This document shows, in pieces, positions 32,808 to 34,809 of a stretch of DNA of 34,809 bases. The position numbers were made by a program, and so were the translations under genes. Every line of letters begins with the position of its first letter. Position 1 is the stretch's first letter. The DNA lies in assembly GCA_900549455.1 (NCBI GenBank), contig UROM01000009.1, positions 1 through 34,809 of the forward strand. Direction: 5' to 3'. Under the pieces are notes generated by a model. That model did no database searches. It was not told the origin of the DNA and saw only the letters and a program-made list of their open reading frames with translations. Origin of the DNA: an uncultured Collinsella sp. GTDB lineage: Bacteria > Actinomycetota > Coriobacteriia > Coriobacteriales > Coriobacteriaceae.

Positions 32808-33347
32808 ATGGATGCCCGCAAGGCAAAAAGCCGTGCCGCCATCGTTGCGGCGTTCTCCGAACTCCTGTGCGAGGAAGATTACGGCAAGATCACCGTCGGC
32901 GACATCATCGCTCGCGCCCACGTAGGTCGGGCCACGTTCTACGGCCTCTTCAAAAGCAAAGATGACCTGCTCGCTGAACTCGTGCGCGATATCTGCACCC
33001 ATGCCCTCGACGATGACGGCACACCCCTCGACGACCCGCTCGTACAGGTCGAGCATATCCTCAACAACCTCTGGGAACGCCGTCAGGGTGTACGGGCACT
33101 GGTAGCCGGCGCCGGTTCACGCGTCTTCGCCGACTGTCTCCGCAAGACCATCATGTCGCGCGCAGCCGAAACCGTCCCCGCCGACCCCGCAGGCCCCGCC
33201 GGCACCATGGACCGAAGCTTCCTACTGCACCACATAGCCTCAAGCTTCGTAGGAATGGTCCAATGGTGGGCCTGGCACAACTTCCAAGCCCCAAAAGAGG
33301 ACGTAGCCAAAGATTACCTATCAGCCATAAAACCCCTCTTCAGCTAA
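32808..33347 (+). CDS. TetR family regulator of the Lar locus
   Basis: 179 residues. The TetR helix-turn-helix is at about 8-55 (AIVAAFSELLCEEDYGKITVGDIIARAHVGRATFYGLFKSKDDLL). The helical C-domain (60-179) looks like the WWAWH-containing TetR_C group, with a hydrophobic ligand pocket. The start is two bases after the larC stop with no clear ribosome-binding site, so it is translated by coupling and must be transcribed with larBC. It probably controls one or both Lar arms; L. plantarum uses the unrelated CRP-family LarR. Candidate operator: the inverted repeat at 31035-31068. The last codons use more A than the rest. Confidence 0.9.
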   Translation: MDARKAKSRAAIVAAFSELLCEEDYGKITVGDIIARAHVGRATFYGLFKSKDDLLAELVRDICTHALDDDGTPLDDPLVQVEHILNNLWERRQGVRALVAGAGSRVFADCLRKTIMSRAAETVPADPAGPAGTMDRSFLLHHIASSFVGMVQWWAWHNFQAPKEDVAKDYLSAIKPLFS

Positions 33348-33541
33348 GTAACTATCCCTTCCCAAAGTGGGAGCCCCATCCCAAAGTGCGGATTCCATTC
33401 CAAAGTTCCGCTCCGACTCAAGACGCCACGCATCCCAAAGTGTCAACAACAGCCCAACGCTCCTATCAGCAACAAGCCCCTCCCACCATAATTCAGATTC
33501 ATATGTTGGGTTGCTTGCTCGAGCGCAGCAAAGATCCCGCA
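33348..33541. repeat. Non-coding stretch with CCCAAAGTG repeats
   Basis: Part of the 340-base gap between tetR and the channel gene. CCCAAAGTG occurs at 33361-33369, 33380-33388 and 33434-33442, with a degenerate copy CCAAAGTT at 33400. No gene is supported; the open frame across it is low-quality. Confidence 0.6.
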
Positions 33542-33666
33542 GCTGGCCGCATGGGGTAACTTCCCAGCGCATTCCGCAGGACGAAAGAGCCCCCGCCGCA
33601 CGAAGTGCGCAGCGGGGGCTCTTTCATGTCCGAGGACGCGCTGGGAAGTTACCCCATGCGGCCAGC
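33542..33666. repeat. 125-bp nested palindrome between convergent Lar genes
   Basis: Outer arms 33542-33570 and 33638-33666 are a perfect 29-bp inverted repeat (starting GCTGGCCGCATGGGG). Inside lies a second, separate hairpin (33583-33625). The outer arms are far longer than a terminator needs. Confidence 0.95.
33583..33625. terminator. Bidirectional terminator in the centre of the palindrome
   Basis: GAAAGAGCCCCCGC (33583-33596) pairs perfectly with GCGGGGGCTCTTTC (33612-33625), continued by CGCAC/GTGCG around a GAA loop. CTCTTTC at both ends gives a short T-tract in either direction, fitting its place between convergent transcription units. Confidence 0.85.
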
Positions 33667-33687
33667 GGACAACTATGTAGCCTTGGA

Positions 33688-34419
33688 CTAGAACATGCCC
33701 AAGAAACCATGCACAAACAGTGCAGCCAGAGCGGCACCGACAAACGGAGCGATGCCAGGAACGAGCAGGCCGTACTTCCAGTTGTTGTCAGCCTTGTTCT
33801 TGATCGGCAGCACCTGATAGGCCATACGAGGACCAAGGTCACGTGCCTGGTTCATGGCGAAGCCGGTGATGCCGCCCATGCCCATGCCAACGGCCCAAAC
33901 GATCAGGCCGACGCAGATAGCGAGCATCAAAACGTTCTCGCCGGCGCGGCTAGCGGCAGCAAGGATGGCGCTGATGAACACAAAGGTGCAGATAGCCTCG
34001 CAGAAGAAGTTACGGGCATAGTTCGTACCCTCGGTGGTGGGGTTGGTCGAGAAGATGTTGCGCTGGGCAATGGGATCGACGACACCATCGGAAGCCTTGA
34101 ACTCATCGGCATACATAAGCCAAGCGATTACGGCACCCACAAAGCCGCCGAGCATATCGGCAATCATGAAGGGGATGCAGCTGCTCCACGGCACCAGGCC
34201 GACGATGCACTGGGCAAGCACCATGGCGGGGTTCATGCACACGGCACCGCCAAAGACAAACAGGCAGACCGAGATGCCAAAAGACCAAGTGGTGATGGCA
34301 AACATATGGCCGGAGCCCTGATATTTGGTGCCCTTGAGCACGGTATCGCAGTGCACGCCCACGCCAAAGATGATCATGAGGGCCGTTGCGCCGAATTCGC
34401 AGAGGAGTTTGGTAAGCAT
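33688..34419 (-). CDS. larD: Aquaglyceroporin-family channel (LarD-like)
   Basis: 243 residues with six helices and two half-helices; MIP family. The first NPA motif is at 63-65 (CMNPAMVLAQ); the second is NQA (190-192, GFAMNQARDLGPR), keeping the selectivity Arg193 and following Asp194 of glycerol facilitators. LarD of the L. plantarum lactate racemase operon is such a channel for lactic acid, and this gene lies 49 bases downstream of larA, so the LarD role is likely; a plain glycerol channel is the alternative. AAGG lies 5 bases before the ATG. The Pro-to-Gln change in the second motif is unusual. Confidence 0.85.
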   Translation of the reverse strand: MLTKLLCEFGATALMIIFGVGVHCDTVLKGTKYQGSGHMFAITTWSFGISVCLFVFGGAVCMNPAMVLAQCIVGLVPWSSCIPFMIADMLGGFVGAVIAWLMYADEFKASDGVVDPIAQRNIFSTNPTTEGTNYARNFFCEAICTFVFISAILAAASRAGENVLMLAICVGLIVWAVGMGMGGITGFAMNQARDLGPRMAYQVLPIKNKADNNWKYGLLVPGIAPFVGAALAALFVHGFLGMF

Positions 34420-34468
34420 AAAACCTTATCTTTCTTGTCGGTTATAAACGATTCGTTTGGGCCACGCA

Positions 34469-34772
34469 CTAGTGCTGCGCGACGACAACGCCCAGGCCAT
34501 CGGGAATGACGGCAACCTTGGCATCGGCACCCTTCATTTCAAAGGCGAGCTTGAGCGCCTCCTCGAGGGTGTTGACCGGCGTCATGTGCATATCCTTAAT
34601 CATCTGGTGATCGCACAGGTCGGTGACCATGATCACAGGGTGATGTGCCAGGATGCGGGCGAAAATCTGGCTCGTCCACTGGTCGGGCAGGGTCTCGTCC
34701 TTGGGACGATCGATGCAGGCGCGCTCAAACTCTGCCGGATCGTTGTCGGCGATGTTGTGATAGAAGCCCTCG
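34469..34772 (-). CDS. larA: Lactate racemase LarA, C-terminal fragment
   Basis: 101 native residues, cut at the 5' end by the contig edge. LPDQWTSQIFARILAHHPVIMVTDLCDHQMIKDMHMTPV and TLEEALKLAFEMKG, ending VAVIPDGLGVVVAQH, match the LarA C-terminal domain. The enzyme interconverts D- and L-lactate with the nickel-pincer cofactor; some LarA homologues act on other 2-hydroxy acids, and the substrate-binding part is not in the window. The gene precedes the channel gene on the same strand. Reading on into the adapter gives a false N-terminus MCIRDS. Confidence 0.88.
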
Positions 34773-34809
34773 CTGTCTCTTATACACATCTGACGCTGCC
34801 GACGATCGC
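34773..34809 (-). other. Illumina Nextera adapter (non-genomic contig end)
   Basis: CTGTCTCTTATACACATCT (34773-34791), the reverse complement of the Tn5 mosaic end, followed by GACGCTGCCGACGA and the first bases of the same index as at the left end (TCGC). Non-genomic. Confidence 0.98.

Noticed and set aside
33361..33442. CRISPR array
   Set aside because: Repeats are only 9 bases, irregularly spaced, with no cas genes.
33321..33572. A small minus-strand gene of 83 codons
   Set aside because: It overlaps the tetR end, the CCCAAAGTG repeats and the palindrome arm, and has no ribosome-binding site or family.
50..34772. tRNA or other structural RNA genes
   Set aside because: No cloverleaf with a GTTCRA-type T-loop was found in any intergenic gap by eye.

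Overview
The window is a G+C-rich, gene-dense actinobacterial segment. Gene content and style (coupled operons, strong AGGAGG sites, LarABC, a GlnR-like orphan regulator, Feo with a Cys-rich partner) suggest a gut Coriobacteriia such as Collinsella; this placement is inference. Both ends are not genomic: 1-49 and 34773-34809 are Illumina Nextera adapter, so native DNA is 50-34772 and the first and last genes are cut.

Layout. 50-925 is an MFS transporter. 1191-3549 is a molybdenum cofactor operon (moaA, then a MoaC-MobB fusion). 3682-4985 is a PDDEXK-nuclease-like gene lying between two direct copies of a palindrome. 5035-8755 is a heterodimeric ABC exporter. 9018-11269 is a MATE efflux pump and its MerR regulator, with a MerR-type 19-bp-spacer promoter. 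11363-12174 is a PIN toxin and Phd-type antitoxin pair. 12257-15679 is a DEDDh exonuclease with a BRCT domain, downstream of ligA. 15930-17390 is a membrane-anchored HtrA protease. 17599-19649 is a glutamine-synthetase-family protein that lacks three conserved metal ligands, with a GlnR-like regulator. 19776-22151 holds a DinJ-nucleotidyltransferase fusion, a LacI regulator and a GntR regulator. 22358-24307 is an Old Yellow Enzyme/dienoyl-CoA-reductase-like flavoprotein. 24410-27740 is a ferrous iron uptake operon (two feoA, feoB, Cys-rich partner). 27927-30106 is an HPr-like protein with Asp46, and aspS. 30363-30998 is serB. 31113-34772 is a lactate racemase (Lar) locus in two convergent arms: larB-larC-tetR on the plus strand and larA (partial)-larD-like channel on the minus strand, meeting at a 125-bp nested palindrome.

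How they work together. The Lar genes would build and use the nickel-pincer cofactor, with a His-rich LarC storing nickel. The Feo genes bring in Fe(II). The MATE/MerR and ABC genes are two efflux units sharing one divergent control region. The glutamine-synthetase-like protein and GlnR-like regulator look like one nitrogen-control transcription unit.

The least expected items are the degenerate glutamine synthetase beside a GlnR-like regulator, a LarC that ends before the LarC2 domain, the nuclease-like gene inside direct palindromic repeats, the DinJ-MNT fusion, the Asp46 HPr, and at least three families of short dispersed palindromes. No tRNA, rRNA, CRISPR array or transposase gene was seen.
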